Positions 48,501 to 60,089 of a DNA stretch of 64,000 nt are shown here, piece after piece. Every line of letters begins with the position of its first letter. Position 1 is the first letter of the stretch. Under the pieces are notes generated by a model. It was not told the DNA's origin. It saw nothing but the letters and a program-made list of their open reading frames with translations, and ran no database searches. Origin of the DNA: JACQFK01 sp036383955 (lineage in GTDB: Bacteria > Planctomycetota > MHYJ01 > JACPRB01); assembly GCA_036383955.1 (NCBI GenBank), contig DASVNH010000221.1:1-64000 (forward strand), given 5' to 3'. The position numbers and the translations under genes are program-made.

Positions 48501-50312
48501 ATGTGCGGCATCGTCGGCCAGGTCGCGATCCAGCCCTCGGAGAAGGTGCTTCCGGAGCGCGTCAAGGCCATGTCCGACCTCATCTCGTACCGCGGTCCCA
48601 ACGACGACGGCTTCCTGCTGGACGCCGCCGTGGGCCTCGGCCACCGCCGCCTCGCGGTGGTCTCGCCCGAGACGGGCCGGCAGCCCATCTACAACGAGGA
48701 CAGGACCGTCGCGGTCATCCTCAACGGCGAGATCTACAACTACGTCGAGCTGCGGGACGAGCTGAAGAAGAAGGGCCACACCTTCCGCACCCAGACCGAC
48801 ACCGAGGTCATCAACCACGCCTACGAGGAATGGGGCCTCGCCTGCGTCCACCGCTTCATCGGCATGTTCGCCTTCGCGCTCTGGGACGCGCCGAAGAAGC
48901 GGCTCGTGGTCTGCCGCGACCGCCTGGGCGTCAAGCCGCTCTACTACCGGGACGACGGCAAGAAGCTGACGTTTGCCAGCGAGATGAAGTGCCTCTTCCT
49001 CGACCCCGAGGTGAAGCGCGAGATCAACCCGCAGGCGCTGTCCGACTTCCTGAGCTACAACTACGTCCCGATGCCCGAGACGATCTTCAAGGGCGTCCGC
49101 CACGTCCCGCCCGGCCACATGATCCTCGTCGAGAACGGCGCCTCCCGCCTCGAGCGCTACTGGGACATCCCCGCCTGCGGCTCGCCGGCCGCGATCTCCG
49201 AGGACGAGGCCGCCGAGCGGATCCTCGCCCTGCTCAAGGACGCCACCCGGATCCGGATGCGCTGCGACGTCAACGTGGGCGCCTTCCTCAGCGGCGGCCT
49301 CGACTCGAGCCTCATCGTCGCCCTCATGGCCGAGTGCAAGGAGAAGGACTTCAAGACCTTCTGCGTCGGCTTCAAGGAAGAGGCCTTCAGCGAGCTGCCC
49401 TTCGCGCGGCGCGTCGCCGAGCAGTACAAGACCAACCACAAGGAATGGATCACGGAGTCGGACGTCGTGTCCCTCTGGCCCCGGGTCCTCTGGCACCTCG
49501 AGCAGCCGCACGGCGACGCCTCCTTCCTGCCCATGTTCCAGGTCGCGAAGTTCGCGCACGAGCAGGACGTCATCGTCTGCCTCAACGGCGACGGCTCCGA
49601 CGAGGTCTTCGGCGGCTTCGGCTACTACGCCGACTTCCCCGCCGCGGCGGGGGACGTCAACGGCCTCTACAAGTTCTTCAACCGCACCGCGATCTTCTCC
49701 GAGGAGCTCAAGCACGGGCTGCTGCGGCCCGACTTCGTCCGCCGCCACGGCATCGACTCGGCCTTCCGGATCCTGGACCGGGCGTACCACGAGACGTCGG
49801 GCCCCGACCTCCTCAACCGCTACCTCCGCGCCGAGCAGAAGCTCCTGCTGCCGGGCAACAACCTGGTGAAGCCGGACCGCTGCGGCGCGCCGCACTCGAT
49901 CGAGGCCCGCTCCCCGTTCCTCGACTACCGGATCGTGGAGCTCGCCCAGTCCCTGCCCTCCTCGATGAAGGTCAAGGACGGCATGGGCAAGCGCATCGTC
50001 AAGAAGATCGCCGAGAGATACCTGCCCCACGACCTGGTGCACCGGAAGAAGCAGATGTTCACGGTGCCGATCGGCGAGTGGTTCCGCGACCGCCTCCGCC
50101 CCTTCGTGGAGAAGCTGCTGCGGAGCCCGCGCTTCCTGGACCGCGGCCTCTTCGATCCCGGCACGGTCGAGGACCTCATGACCGACCATTTCGAGAAGCG
50201 GGCGAACTACACGCGCGAGCTGCGGGCCCTGGTGGCGGCCGAGCTCTGGCACCGGCTCTACATCGACCGCTTCTTTACGAAGCCGCCGGCGCCGGAGGAG
50301 ATCCTGGGCTAG
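48501..50312 (+). CDS. asnB: asparagine synthase (glutamine-hydrolysing)
   Basis: 603 residues. N-terminal class II glutaminase domain with nucleophilic Cys2 (MCGIVGQVA), YRGPNDDG and LNGEIYNYVELR. The C-terminal synthetase domain has the PP-loop SGGLDSSL near residue 263. An AAGGAG Shine-Dalgarno lies 9 bases before the ATG and 12 bases after gcvPB. AsnB homologues in glycan loci sometimes amidate sugars or lipids rather than aspartate. The 3' end overlaps the convergent capD-like gene by 38 bases. Confidence 0.93.
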   Translation: MCGIVGQVAIQPSEKVLPERVKAMSDLISYRGPNDDGFLLDAAVGLGHRRLAVVSPETGRQPIYNEDRTVAVILNGEIYNYVELRDELKKKGHTFRTQTDTEVINHAYEEWGLACVHRFIGMFAFALWDAPKKRLVVCRDRLGVKPLYYRDDGKKLTFASEMKCLFLDPEVKREINPQALSDFLSYNYVPMPETIFKGVRHVPPGHMILVENGASRLERYWDIPACGSPAAISEDEAAERILALLKDATRIRMRCDVNVGAFLSGGLDSSLIVALMAECKEKDFKTFCVGFKEEAFSELPFARRVAEQYKTNHKEWITESDVVSLWPRVLWHLEQPHGDASFLPMFQVAKFAHEQDVIVCLNGDGSDEVFGGFGYYADFPAAAGDVNGLYKFFNRTAIFSEELKHGLLRPDFVRRHGIDSAFRILDRAYHETSGPDLLNRYLRAEQKLLLPGNNLVKPDRCGAPHSIEARSPFLDYRIVELAQSLPSSMKVKDGMGKRIVKKIAERYLPHDLVHRKKQMFTVPIGEWFRDRLRPFVEKLLRSPRFLDRGLFDPGTVEDLMTDHFEKRANYTRELRALVAAELWHRLYIDRFFTKPPAPEEILG

Positions 50313-52134
50313 GCACCAGGCGACGCACGCCGGCCGCGACCTCGCTCGACGGCAGGCCGTCGGCGGAGCTCACCTCGAGGCTCCGCAGCTCCGCTTCGGT
50401 CACCGGAAGCTCCCCGCCCGCGCGCAACCGGAAGATCTTGGCGTGGGGCGTCGGGAGGATGTCCTCCCCCGTCAGCCGCAGCTCCTCGAAGAGCTTCTCG
50501 CCGGGCCGCATGCCCGTGAACTCGACCTTCACGTCGACGCCCGGCACCAGCCCCGAGAGGCGGATGAGATCCTCGGCCAGATCGACGATTTTGACGGGCT
50601 CGCCCATGTCCAGGACCAGGACGTCGCCGCTGGCCCCCAACAGCGCGGCCTGCAGCACGAGCTGGACGGCCTCCGGGATCGTCATGAAGTAGCGCCGCAT
50701 GTCCGGATGGGTCACGGTCAGCGGACCGCCCCGCGCCAGCTGCTCGCGGAAGACGGGCAGCACGCTGCCGTTGCTGCCCAGCACGTTCCCGAAGCGGACG
50801 GAGACGAAGCGCGTCGACGTCCCCCCGCGGCTCAGGTGGCCCAGCAGCAACTCCGCCAGGCGCTTGGTCGAGCCCATGACGCTCGTGGGATTCACCGCCT
50901 TGTCCGTGGAGATCAGGACAAAGGCTTCGACGCCGGCCGCCGACGCCGCTTCCGCGACGTTGCGCGTTCCCCCGAGGTTCACCCGCACCGCCTCGCGCGG
51001 ATGCTCCTCCAGGAGGGGCACGTGCTTGAGCGCGGCCGCGTGGAAGACGACCTGCGGCTTCACCGAGGCGATCAGGGCGTCGACCCGCTCCCGGCGCGTC
51101 ACGTCCGCGAGCTCGAACGCCAGCGTCTCCGGCGCCGCGCGCGTCCGCAGCTCCAGCGCGAGCGTGTGCAGCGGGGTCTCGGCGCAGTCGACGGCCACCA
51201 GGCGGCTGGGCTTGAACGACAGGACCTGGCGGCAGAGCTCGGAGCCGATGCTGCCCGCGGCGCCGGTGACGAGGACGACCTTCCCGCCCAGGAGGCCCGC
51301 GAGGCCGGCCATGTCGAGCGCCACCGGGTCGCGGCGGAGGAGGTCTTCGACCGCCACGTCCCGCAACTGGGGGATGAAGCCCGTGGTCAGCGACAGCTTG
51401 CCCTGGGGCGGCAGGACCTTGATCGCGAGGCCGGCCTCCAGCAGCGTGTTGACGACCCGTCGCAGGGCCGGGCCGCTCGCGCTCGGGATCGCCACGAAGG
51501 CGCGGCGGACGTCGCGCGCCTCCGCCAGCTCGCCGGCCCGGTCGACGCCGCCGAGGACCGCGACGCCCCGCAGGACCCGGCCGCGCTTGGACGGCTCGTC
51601 GTCGAGGAAGCCGATCACCTTGACGCCGGCGCTGCGCTGAAGCTCGCGGAGGAGCATGTCGCCCGCGTCGCCGGCTCCGACGATGAAGACCGGCTCGGCC
51701 GAGGCGTGGCCGCCGCGATGGCGCCGCTCCCGCAGGGCGCGGATCGTCGCGAAGGCCCCCGCGACGGCCAGGAACGTCAGGAGGCCGTCGAGGATGAGCA
51801 CCGTGCGGGGCGCCTGGAGCGGCCGCAGGAGCAGCCAGTTGCCCGCCGCCAGCGCCGCCGAGCCCACCACGGTCGCGCGCAGGATGCGGAAGAGGTCGCT
51901 GATGCCGACGTAGGCGGAGAGGATGCGCTGGACGCCGCAGAGGTAGAAGGCCGCCAGCTTGATCGCCGCCACGAAGGGGAGCGTGCGCAGGACGAAGGCG
52001 GGCCAGTACCAGGGGGGGACGTCGAACTCGAAGCGCAGCAGGTAGGCGAAGAGGTGCGCCCCCGTGAACACCGCTAGCCCGCCGAGCAGGAGGGCCGCGG
52101 AGCCGAAACGACGGGGCGGGCGTGTGGGAGTCAT
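50275..52134 (-). CDS. CapD/PglF-like membrane nucleotide-sugar 4,6-dehydratase
   Basis: 619 residues from ATG 52134. Four transmembrane helices (about residues 10-130), a CoA-binding-like Rossmann domain (FIVGAGDAGDMLLREL), then the catalytic SDR domain (VTGAAGSIGSELCRQVL near 290). The catalytic stretch reads STDKAVNPTSVMGSTKRLAE, where Met replaces the usual Tyr, as known in PglF/WbpM/CapD long dehydratases. It is predicted to make a UDP-4-keto-6-deoxy sugar with retention at C5, complementary to PseB, and could feed the DegT aminotransferase at 27762. Confidence 0.92.
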   Translation of the reverse strand: MTPTRPPRRFGSAALLLGGLAVFTGAHLFAYLLRFEFDVPPWYWPAFVLRTLPFVAAIKLAAFYLCGVQRILSAYVGISDLFRILRATVVGSAALAAGNWLLLRPLQAPRTVLILDGLLTFLAVAGAFATIRALRERRHRGGHASAEPVFIVGAGDAGDMLLRELQRSAGVKVIGFLDDEPSKRGRVLRGVAVLGGVDRAGELAEARDVRRAFVAIPSASGPALRRVVNTLLEAGLAIKVLPPQGKLSLTTGFIPQLRDVAVEDLLRRDPVALDMAGLAGLLGGKVVLVTGAAGSIGSELCRQVLSFKPSRLVAVDCAETPLHTLALELRTRAAPETLAFELADVTRRERVDALIASVKPQVVFHAAALKHVPLLEEHPREAVRVNLGGTRNVAEAASAAGVEAFVLISTDKAVNPTSVMGSTKRLAELLLGHLSRGGTSTRFVSVRFGNVLGSNGSVLPVFREQLARGGPLTVTHPDMRRYFMTIPEAVQLVLQAALLGASGDVLVLDMGEPVKIVDLAEDLIRLSGLVPGVDVKVEFTGMRPGEKLFEELRLTGEDILPTPHAKIFRLRAGGELPVTEAELRSLEVSSADGLPSSEVAAGVRRLVPSPGSPPAPAAS

Positions 52135-52149
52135 CGAATGGGAGAACGC

Positions 52150-52178
52150 AGGATACCCGCCTCCCCCCTGGTTTTCAA
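52150..52178 (-). promoter_or_regulatory. promoter of the capD-like gene
   Basis: Minus strand: -35 TTGAAA (52173-52178), 17-base spacer, -10 TATCCT (52150-52155), 15 bases before ATG 52134. It is interleaved with the divergent promoter of the methyltransferase gene. Confidence 0.5.
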
Positions 52179-52188
52179 CGGGATGTGG

Positions 52189-52194
52189 TATGAT
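52189..52194 (+). promoter_or_regulatory. -10 box of the methyltransferase gene
   Basis: TATGAT, 10 bases before ATG 52205. No good -35 box. A nearly leaderless mRNA is predicted. Confidence 0.4.
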
Positions 52195-52204
52195 CCGCCG
52201 AGTC

Positions 52205-52927
52205 ATGGACACCCTGTCCGTCAAGGGAGTGACGTTCAGGCTCGACGGCCTGCCCCCCGCCGCCTCGGACTATCTGAGGGGCAAGCTCAAGCGCTCCCGC
52301 AAGCGCGAGGGCGAGGCGTCCAGCCTCTTTCATCGTCTCCTGGGCGCCCTCCTGCCCGCCGGCTACGCCCGCGTCCCGGTCGAGTCTCTCGTGTCCGGGC
52401 GCGTGCTCGTGGTCGGCTGCGCCGGAGGCATCGAGACGCTCGGCCTCGGGGCCGTCGGGCTCGACGTGGACCGCGACGCCCTCCGCGTCGCCTCCGCGCT
52501 GGGCCGTCACGCCGTGGAGGCGCGCGCGGGCTTCCTGGCCGCCTCGGGGGCGGATCTGCCGTTCCGCGACGGCCATTTCGACGCCTTGATGAGCGACAAC
52601 GTCGTCGAGCACATCCCCGCGGCCCTTCTGCCCCGGCACCTGAAAGAGGCGCGCCGGGTGCTCCGGGACGGCGGGCGCTACGTGTTCACGACGCCCAACC
52701 GGCTCTTCGAGAACCCGCCGAAGGAAGGGCACATCTCGCTGCGCAGCTACGCCGAGTGGGAGGCGCTGGCGCGGGAGGCCGGGTTCTCGAGCGTGCTCAC
52801 GCCCCTCCGGCGCTCCGGCCCGCTGGGGGACTTGGCGTGGAAGAAGGCGAAGGAGGCCGGCTCCCCTTCCCGCCTGGGCCTCAGCCACAAGGGGCTGAGG
52901 ATGGTCACCCTCGTCGCCCTGAAATAG
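52205..52927 (+). CDS. class I SAM-dependent methyltransferase
   Basis: 240 residues. The SAM-binding region is unusual but readable: VLVVGCAGGIETLGLGAVGL, DVDRDALRVA, DLPFRDGHFDALMSDNVVEH and the ARRVLRDGGRYVFTTPN motif, typical of Methyltransf_11 enzymes acting on small molecules or lipid-linked sugars. It stands alone, divergent from the capD-like gene and convergent with ahcY. ATG 52205 is chosen over ATG 52190 because TATGAT (52189-52194) overlaps the latter. Confidence 0.82.
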   Translation: MDTLSVKGVTFRLDGLPPAASDYLRGKLKRSRKREGEASSLFHRLLGALLPAGYARVPVESLVSGRVLVVGCAGGIETLGLGAVGLDVDRDALRVASALGRHAVEARAGFLAASGADLPFRDGHFDALMSDNVVEHIPAALLPRHLKEARRVLRDGGRYVFTTPNRLFENPPKEGHISLRSYAEWEALAREAGFSSVLTPLRRSGPLGDLAWKKAKEAGSPSRLGLSHKGLRMVTLVALK

Positions 52928-52963
52928 AAAAACAGGGACAAGGGCGGCGCCCCTGTCCCTGTT
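52922..52963 (-). terminator. rho-independent terminator after ahcY (bidirectional hairpin)
   Basis: AACAGGGACA (52931-52940) pairs with TGTCCCTGTT (52954-52963), with an inner GGGC/GCCC stem. On the minus strand the hairpin runs into TTTTTCTATTTC. It ends the ahcY transcript 20 bases after its stop. The same hairpin faces the convergent methyltransferase gene but lacks a T-run in that direction. Confidence 0.8.
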
Positions 52964-52982
52964 CTTGTGATCCGGTTCCGAC

Positions 52983-54287
52983 TTACGTGCCTTCCTGCCA
53001 GCTCTGGACGTACTTCTTCTGCTCGGCCGTCATCTCGTCGATGTCGATGCCCATCGAGGCGAGCTTCAGCTTGCAGATGTCCTGTTCGATGGCCAGCGGG
53101 ACGTCGAGCACCTCGATCTTGAGCTTCGACTTGTTCTTCACGCACCACTCGGTCATGAGGGCCTGCGTGGCGAAGCTCATGTCCATGACGGCCGCCGGAT
53201 GGCCTTCGGCCGCCGCCAGGTTGACCAGGCGGCCCTCGCCGATCACGTAGATCTGGCCGCCGGCCTTCCGCGTGTAGGACTCGACGTTTTCGCGCACGCC
53301 GCGGATGTCCTTCGACATCGCCTTCAGCGCCTCGAGATCGATCTCGACGTTGAAGTGGCCGGAGTTGCAGACGATGGCGCCGTCCTTCATGGCCTGGAAG
53401 TGCTCCTTGCGGAGCACGCCCTTGTTGCCGGTGACGGTGACGAAGACGTCGCCGATCGGCGCGGCCTGGGACATCGGCATGACCTGGAAGCCGTCCATGG
53501 TGGCTTCGATGGCGCGGAGGGCGTCGACCTCCGTCACGACCACCTTGGCGCCCATGCCCCGGCCGCGCGTGGCGAGGCCGCGGCCGCACCAGCCGTAGCC
53601 GGCGACGACCAGGACGCGCCCGGCGAGGAGGACGTTGGTGGCGCGGAGGATGCCGTCGAGCGTCGACTGCCCGGTGCCGTAGCGGTTGTCGAACATGAAC
53701 TTGGTGGTGGCGTCGTTGACGGACACGACGGGGATCTTGAGGGCGCCGTCCTTGTGCATGGCGCGGAGGCGGATGACGCCGGTGGTGGTCTCCTCCATGG
53801 AGGCGAGGAGGCCGGGGATGAGCTCGGTCCGCTTCGTGTGGATGGCGGAAACGAGGTCGGCGCCGTCGTCGAGGGTGAGGGTCGGCTTGAGGTCGAGAGC
53901 CTGGTGGATGTGCTTGTAGTAGACGTTGGAATCCTCGCCGCGGATCGCGTAGGTGGAGATGCCGTAGTCGGCGACCAGGGACGCGGCGTTGTCGTCCTGG
54001 GTCGAGAGCGGGTTGGACGCGCAGAGGGCGACCTCGGCGCCGCCCGCGACGAACGTCCGCATGAGGTTGGACGTCTCGGTCGTCACGTGCAGGCACGCGG
54101 CGATCCGGTGGCCCTTGAGGGGCTGCTCCTTCTCGAAGCGCGCGCGGATCTGGCGCAGCACGGGCATCTGGGTGTCGGCCCACTCGATGCGGGCCTTGCC
54201 CTTGGGGGCGAGGCTGAAGTCCTTGACGTCCGACGGCGTGCCGGCGGAGGGGGTCGACTTCTTGGGCGCGGCGACTTTGGCGGGCAT
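52983..54287 (-). CDS. ahcY: adenosylhomocysteinase
   Basis: 434 residues. Hydrolyses S-adenosylhomocysteine to adenosine and homocysteine. Family motifs: HVTTETSNLMRTFVAGGAEV, SNPLSTQDDNAASL, DDGADLVSAIHT, the NAD loop VVAGYGWCGRGLATRGRGMG, CNSGHFNVEIDL and LLN-like C-terminal positions. A Lys/Pro/Ser-rich N-terminal extension of about 25 residues precedes the domain. It follows metK with a 2-base gap, which pairs synthesis of the methyl donor with recycling of its product. Confidence 0.97.
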   Translation of the reverse strand: MPAKVAAPKKSTPSAGTPSDVKDFSLAPKGKARIEWADTQMPVLRQIRARFEKEQPLKGHRIAACLHVTTETSNLMRTFVAGGAEVALCASNPLSTQDDNAASLVADYGISTYAIRGEDSNVYYKHIHQALDLKPTLTLDDGADLVSAIHTKRTELIPGLLASMEETTTGVIRLRAMHKDGALKIPVVSVNDATTKFMFDNRYGTGQSTLDGILRATNVLLAGRVLVVAGYGWCGRGLATRGRGMGAKVVVTEVDALRAIEATMDGFQVMPMSQAAPIGDVFVTVTGNKGVLRKEHFQAMKDGAIVCNSGHFNVEIDLEALKAMSKDIRGVRENVESYTRKAGGQIYVIGEGRLVNLAAAEGHPAAVMDMSFATQALMTEWCVKNKSKLKIEVLDVPLAIEQDICKLKLASMGIDIDEMTAEQKKYVQSWQEGT

Positions 54288-54289
54288 GC

Positions 54290-55486
54290 TTACCTCTTCG
54301 CGGCCTTCTTCGATTCGACCTTGAGCCCCGCGGCCTTGCGGAGCGCGTCGACCTTCTCGATCTTCTCCCAGGTGACTTCCGGGCGGTCCACGCCGACGTG
54401 GCCGTGGCGGGCGGTGTTCTTGTAGATCGGCCGGCGCAGGTTGTAGTACTCGATCAGGCCGGCGGGCGTGAAGTCGAAGTTCTCCTCGACGATCTTGGTG
54501 AGGGCTTCCGGCGACACCTTGCCCGTGCCGAAGGTCTCGACGAAGACCGAGAGGGGCCGGGCGACGCCGATGGCGTAGGAGAGCTGGATCTCGCAGCGGT
54601 CGGCGAGGCCGGCCGCGACGACGTTCTTGGCCGCGTGGCGGGCGGCGTAGCTGGCGCTGCGGTCGACCTTGGTCGGGTCCTTGCCCGAGAAGGCGCCGCC
54701 GCCGTGGTGGCCCATGCCGCCGTAGGTGTCGCAGATGATCTTGCGGCCGGTGACGCCGCAGTCGCCCTGGGGGCCGCCGATGACGAAGCGGCCGGACGGG
54801 TTGATGTGGTACTTGATGCCCTTGTCCACCAGGCCGGGCGGCAGGATGGGCCGGACGACCTTCTCGATGAGCTCCTTCTCGATCTGCTTGGGCGTCACGT
54901 TGGGATCGTGCTGCATCGAGGCGACGACGGTGTGCACGCGGACGGGCTTGTCGCCGTCGTACTCGATCGTGACCTGCGCCTTGCCGTCGGGCCGGAGCCA
55001 GCCGATCTCGCCGCTCTGCCGCAGCTCGGACGCGCGCCAGCAGATCTTGCGGGCGAGGTCGATCGGGAGCGGCATGTAGCTCTCGGTCTCGTTCGAGGCG
55101 TAGCCGAACATGATGCCCTGGTCGCCGGCGCCGAGCTCCTTTTCCTTGTCCGCGGTCACCGCCGCGTCGATGTCGGCCGACTGCTGCGAGATGGAGGTCA
55201 TCACGCCGCAGGTGTGGTAGTCGAAGCCGATGTCGCTGGAGTCGTAGCCGATCTCGCGGATCGTCTGCCGCACGATCTCCGGCACCTCGACGTAGGCGCT
55301 CGTCGTGATCTCGCCCGCCACCAGCGCGAAGCCGGTCTTCACCAGCGTCTCGCAGGCCACGCGCGCGTAGGGGTCTTCCTTGAGGATGGCGTCGAGCACG
55401 GCGTCGGAGATCTGGTCGCACATCTTGTCGGGGTGGCCCATGCACACCGATTCGGAGCTGAAGAACCACTTTCCGGTCCGCGCCAT
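54290..55486 (-). CDS. metK: S-adenosylmethionine synthetase
   Basis: 398 residues. Makes S-adenosylmethionine from methionine and ATP. Motifs: FFSSESVCMGHPDKMCDQIS, GAGDQGIMFGYAS, the GGGAFSGKDPTKVDRSASY phosphate loop and ARHAAKN. ATG 55486 is preferred over the TTG at 55492 because GAAAGGG lies 8 bases before the ATG but only 2 before the TTG. The waaA stop lies just upstream, so the genes are coupled. Confidence 0.97.
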   Translation of the reverse strand: MARTGKWFFSSESVCMGHPDKMCDQISDAVLDAILKEDPYARVACETLVKTGFALVAGEITTSAYVEVPEIVRQTIREIGYDSSDIGFDYHTCGVMTSISQQSADIDAAVTADKEKELGAGDQGIMFGYASNETESYMPLPIDLARKICWRASELRQSGEIGWLRPDGKAQVTIEYDGDKPVRVHTVVASMQHDPNVTPKQIEKELIEKVVRPILPPGLVDKGIKYHINPSGRFVIGGPQGDCGVTGRKIICDTYGGMGHHGGGAFSGKDPTKVDRSASYAARHAAKNVVAAGLADRCEIQLSYAIGVARPLSVFVETFGTGKVSPEALTKIVEENFDFTPAGLIEYYNLRRPIYKNTARHGHVGVDRPEVTWEKIEKVDALRKAAGLKVESKKAAKR

Positions 55487-55488
55487 CT

Positions 55489-56760
55489 TCAAGTCCCTTT
55501 CAGTACGTCTTTCTCGAGGAGCCGCAGCGTCGCCTCGATCGCCCCCCGGCCGGCGTCCACCGCCTTCCGGGCCCGCTCTCCCGCCGCGCGCGCCCGCTCC
55601 GGATCCTTCAGGAGCTGCCCCAGCGCCGCCCCCATCTCCACCGGGTTGTCGAACACCCGCATCCCCCCCGCGTCCACCAGCGTCCCGGCGATCTCCCGGA
55701 AGTTCGCCAGGTCCGGCCCGCTCACGATCGGCTTCCCCAGGGCGGCGGGCTCCAGCATGTTCTGCCCGCCCCGCGCGCAGAACGTGCCGCCGATAAAGAC
55801 GGCCGACGCCGCGGCGTAAACCCGGGAAAGCTCCCCTACCGTATCAAGTAGGACCACCCCGTCGGAAGGGGGGGGAGCCGTTAATTGGGTCCTCTTATAG
55901 CAGGGGACTCCGGCCGATTCAACCGCTTTCTTGGCCTCGTCCGCCCTCTCCAGGTGCCGCGGCGCCACCACCAGACGCAGGGTCGGATGCGACCTCCGCA
56001 GCTGCCGGTACGTCTCCGCCAGGATCCGCTCCTCCGGCTCGTGCGTGCTCCCCGCCACCAGCACCGGCGCGTCCCCGAAGCCCAGAAGCTCGCGCCACGC
56101 CCGCTCCTCCCCCGCCGGGTCGAAGCCGATCGCCGCGTCATACTTCAGGTTGCCCGTCACCACCACCGGCGCCCCCAGCTCCCGCAGCCGCGCCGCCGAC
56201 TCCTCGCTCTGCGCCCCCGCCGCCGCCAGCGAGCGGAACGCCCCGCCGAAGAGGCCCCGGAAACGACGGTAGCGCCGGAACGAGCGCTCCGTCATCCGGC
56301 CGTTGACGACGGCCACCGGCACCCCGCGCCGCGCGCAGGCCCGCGCGAAGTTCGGCCAGACCTCCAGCTCGATCAGCACCACCGCCGCCGGCCGCACCCG
56401 CCGCAGCGCGCGCCCCACGCACGGCGACAGGTCGAGCGGGTAGTAGGACGTCGACATCCCCGCCTTCTCCGCGTTCTCCCGGCCGGCCATCGTGTTGGTG
56501 GTGACGAGGAAGCGGAAGGAGGGACGCGACGCCTTGAGCCGCGCGAGGAGGGGCTTGACGAGGTTGACCTCGCCGACGGAGGCCGCGTGGAACCAGACGA
56601 CCGGGCCGCCCTCGCCGGAGACCGGCAGCCCCCCGAGGCGCTCGCCGAGGCGGTGCCGGAAGCGGCGGTCGGAGAGCAGCTTGAACAGCAGCCATGGCGA
56701 CGCCAGCAGCCCCGCCGCGACGTACCCCAGGTCAAGAAGCAGGCCCACGAAGCGACTCAA
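55489..56760 (-). CDS. waaA: 3-deoxy-D-manno-octulosonic acid transferase
   Basis: 423 residues. An N-terminal membrane anchor (LLLDLGYVAAGLLASPWLLF) is followed by a GT-B fold: WFHAASVGEVNLVKPLL, TTNTMAGRENAEK, ELEVWPNFARACARRGVPV, GNLKYD, GSTHEPEER and GGTFCARGGQNMLEPAALGK. It adds Kdo to lipid IVA on the inner leaflet. With lpxH this supports a lipopolysaccharide outer membrane. Start is TTG 56760, or GTG 56748 in frame. It follows secA after 79 bases containing a G/C hairpin and short repeats. Confidence 0.93.
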   Translation of the reverse strand: MSRFVGLLLDLGYVAAGLLASPWLLFKLLSDRRFRHRLGERLGGLPVSGEGGPVVWFHAASVGEVNLVKPLLARLKASRPSFRFLVTTNTMAGRENAEKAGMSTSYYPLDLSPCVGRALRRVRPAAVVLIELEVWPNFARACARRGVPVAVVNGRMTERSFRRYRRFRGLFGGAFRSLAAAGAQSEESAARLRELGAPVVVTGNLKYDAAIGFDPAGEERAWRELLGFGDAPVLVAGSTHEPEERILAETYRQLRRSHPTLRLVVAPRHLERADEAKKAVESAGVPCYKRTQLTAPPPSDGVVLLDTVGELSRVYAAASAVFIGGTFCARGGQNMLEPAALGKPIVSGPDLANFREIAGTLVDAGGMRVFDNPVEMGAALGQLLKDPERARAAGERARKAVDAGRGAIEATLRLLEKDVLKGT

Positions 56761-56773
56761 GATTCACGACGTC

Positions 56774-56830
56774 TCCCCCCCGGGGAGGCGGGGGGGACGC
56801 CCTTGATTCTTGATTCCTGATTCTTGATTC
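56774..56830. repeat. G/C hairpin and TTGATTC repeats between secA and waaA
   Basis: TCCCCCCC (56774-56781) pairs with GGGGGGGA (56790-56797). Next to it four TTGATTC-type units (56803-56830) match the AATCAAG repeat upstream of mdh. There is no T-run, so read-through from secA into waaA is possible. Confidence 0.5.
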
Positions 56831-56839
56831 TCGTCGTCG

Positions 56840-59734
<2,895 letters not shown>

Positions 59735-59797
59735 GAGCGGATCTCCCTTTGACGAAAGTACGGTAAAACGACGTTCCCGGATCGCGAGGGAGCGCCG

Positions 59798-60064
59798 CTA
59801 CGGGAGATCGAACACGACCGGCGAGCGCCAGTCGTACGTGACGATCAGGGGCGCGGCCGGCTCGGCCGCGGGCATGAGGCGGTCGTAGTAGTACGGGACG
59901 TCGGCGACGGTCGCCGGCAGCTCCAGCTCCATCGGGGCCGAAAGCCCGATCTCCACCGCCTGCGCGATTTCGATCGCCACGCGCTCGAAGTCCGCGCGCG
60001 CGGGCGTCTCGGGGGCCCACTGCAGCGAGCCCGCCACCAGGAGGGTGAGAAACGGCGCCGTCAT
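59798..60064 (-). CDS. small exported protein, unknown
   Basis: 88 residues. A short hydrophobic N-terminus (MTAPFLTLLVAGSLQWAPET) is a possible signal peptide. The rest is a mixed domain ending APLIVTYDWRSPVVFDLP. I recognise no family. TATAAT lies 9 bases before ATG 60064, so it probably has its own near-leaderless promoter inside the pyrD-secA interval. Confidence 0.55.
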   Translation of the reverse strand: MTAPFLTLLVAGSLQWAPETPARADFERVAIEIAQAVEIGLSAPMELELPATVADVPYYYDRLMPAAEPAAPLIVTYDWRSPVVFDLP

Positions 60065-60073
60065 GATCTGAGG

Positions 60074-60079
60074 ATTATA
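60074..60079 (-). promoter_or_regulatory. -10 box of the small exported protein gene
   Basis: Perfect TATAAT on the minus strand, 9 bases before ATG 60064. Possible weak -35 TGGAAC 17 bases upstream. Confidence 0.45.
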
Positions 60080-60089
60080 CGCTCGAAGG

